Origin: Bacteroidota bacterium
GTDB taxonomy: Bacteria; Bacteroidota; Bacteroidia; Chitinophagales; LD1
Length of the DNA: 5,414 bases
Reading direction: 5' to 3'
Assembly (NCBI GenBank): GCA_018267355.1
Contig: JAFDYP010000362.1
Coordinates: 1-5,414 of the forward strand
This document shows positions 5,399 to 5,414 of the stretch, piece after piece (the stretch's first letter is position 1; the number at the start of each line of letters is the position of its first letter). The position numbers and the translations under genes were made by a program. The notes beneath the pieces were generated by a model. That model saw only the letters and a program-made list of their open reading frames with translations, did no database searches and was not told the DNA's origin.

Positions 5399-5409
5399 GA
5401 ATCAAGAAT
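5389..5409 (-). repeat. Heptad tandem repeat across the start of the Gre-like gene
   Basis: On the minus strand, 5409 to 5389 reads as three 7-base units: ATTCTTG, ATTCTTG, GTTCTCG. The presumed TTG start codon (5396-5398) and the upstream in-frame TGA (5402-5404) both lie within it. Loss or gain of one unit would shift what lies in frame upstream. The repeat may continue only slightly beyond the units seen; the window ends five bases later. Confidence 0.55.
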
Positions 5410-5414
5410 TTAGA

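Overview
The window looks like a chromosomal segment of a Bacteroidota bacterium, most like the Chitinophagaceae/Sphingobacteriia side of the phylum. This is inferred from three things: an RprX/RprY-like sensor kinase without HAMP and its OmpR-family partner, an absence of Shine-Dalgarno sequences before the genes, and small families (HTH_26-type XRE regulator, AlkD-like HEAT protein, Gre-like short protein) whose sequences resemble those of that phylum. No database search was possible, so the taxon is a judgement.

Layout. (1) 1-615, plus strand: an AT-rich stretch (hand count about 36% GC over the first 600 bases) holding the 3' part of a gene that ends in a PD-(D/E)XK nuclease-like domain. 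An in-frame TAA at 193-195 interrupts it, with homologous-looking protein sequence continuing in the same frame on the other side, so it is best read as a pseudogene or an error-bearing gene. (2) 616-867: a non-coding junction with a large imperfect palindrome (about 623-744), a 16-bp tandem repeat (767-804) and a GTTAA-type direct repeat (815-829). (3) 868-3237, plus strand, clearly more GC-rich: a membrane sensor histidine kinase followed after 99 bp by its OmpR-family response regulator, closed by a strong intrinsic terminator at 3261-3287. (4) 3294-4174: a small XRE-type regulator on the minus strand, lying between two different palindromic repeat elements (3294-3429 and 3992-4174). (5) 4185-5398, minus strand: a Gre-like small protein followed after 29 bp by a DNA alkylation repair family protein, probably one transcription unit.

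How the parts relate. The kinase and regulator carry all catalytic residues and should form a working two-component system. The same bipartite motif GTTAAT-N4-GTTAA occurs upstream of the kinase (815-829) and in the kinase-regulator gap (2480-2494), where it sits inside a dense GTTAA cluster. That suggests the regulator binds in front of both genes and controls its own synthesis. The two minus-strand genes that end at 3436 and 4185 each have a palindromic element starting within about 10 bases of the stop codon, so these elements may act as their 3' ends or terminators. No complete new multi-gene system is evident. The least ordinary items are the interrupted nuclease-like gene with the large palindrome next to it, and the shared operator-like motif.
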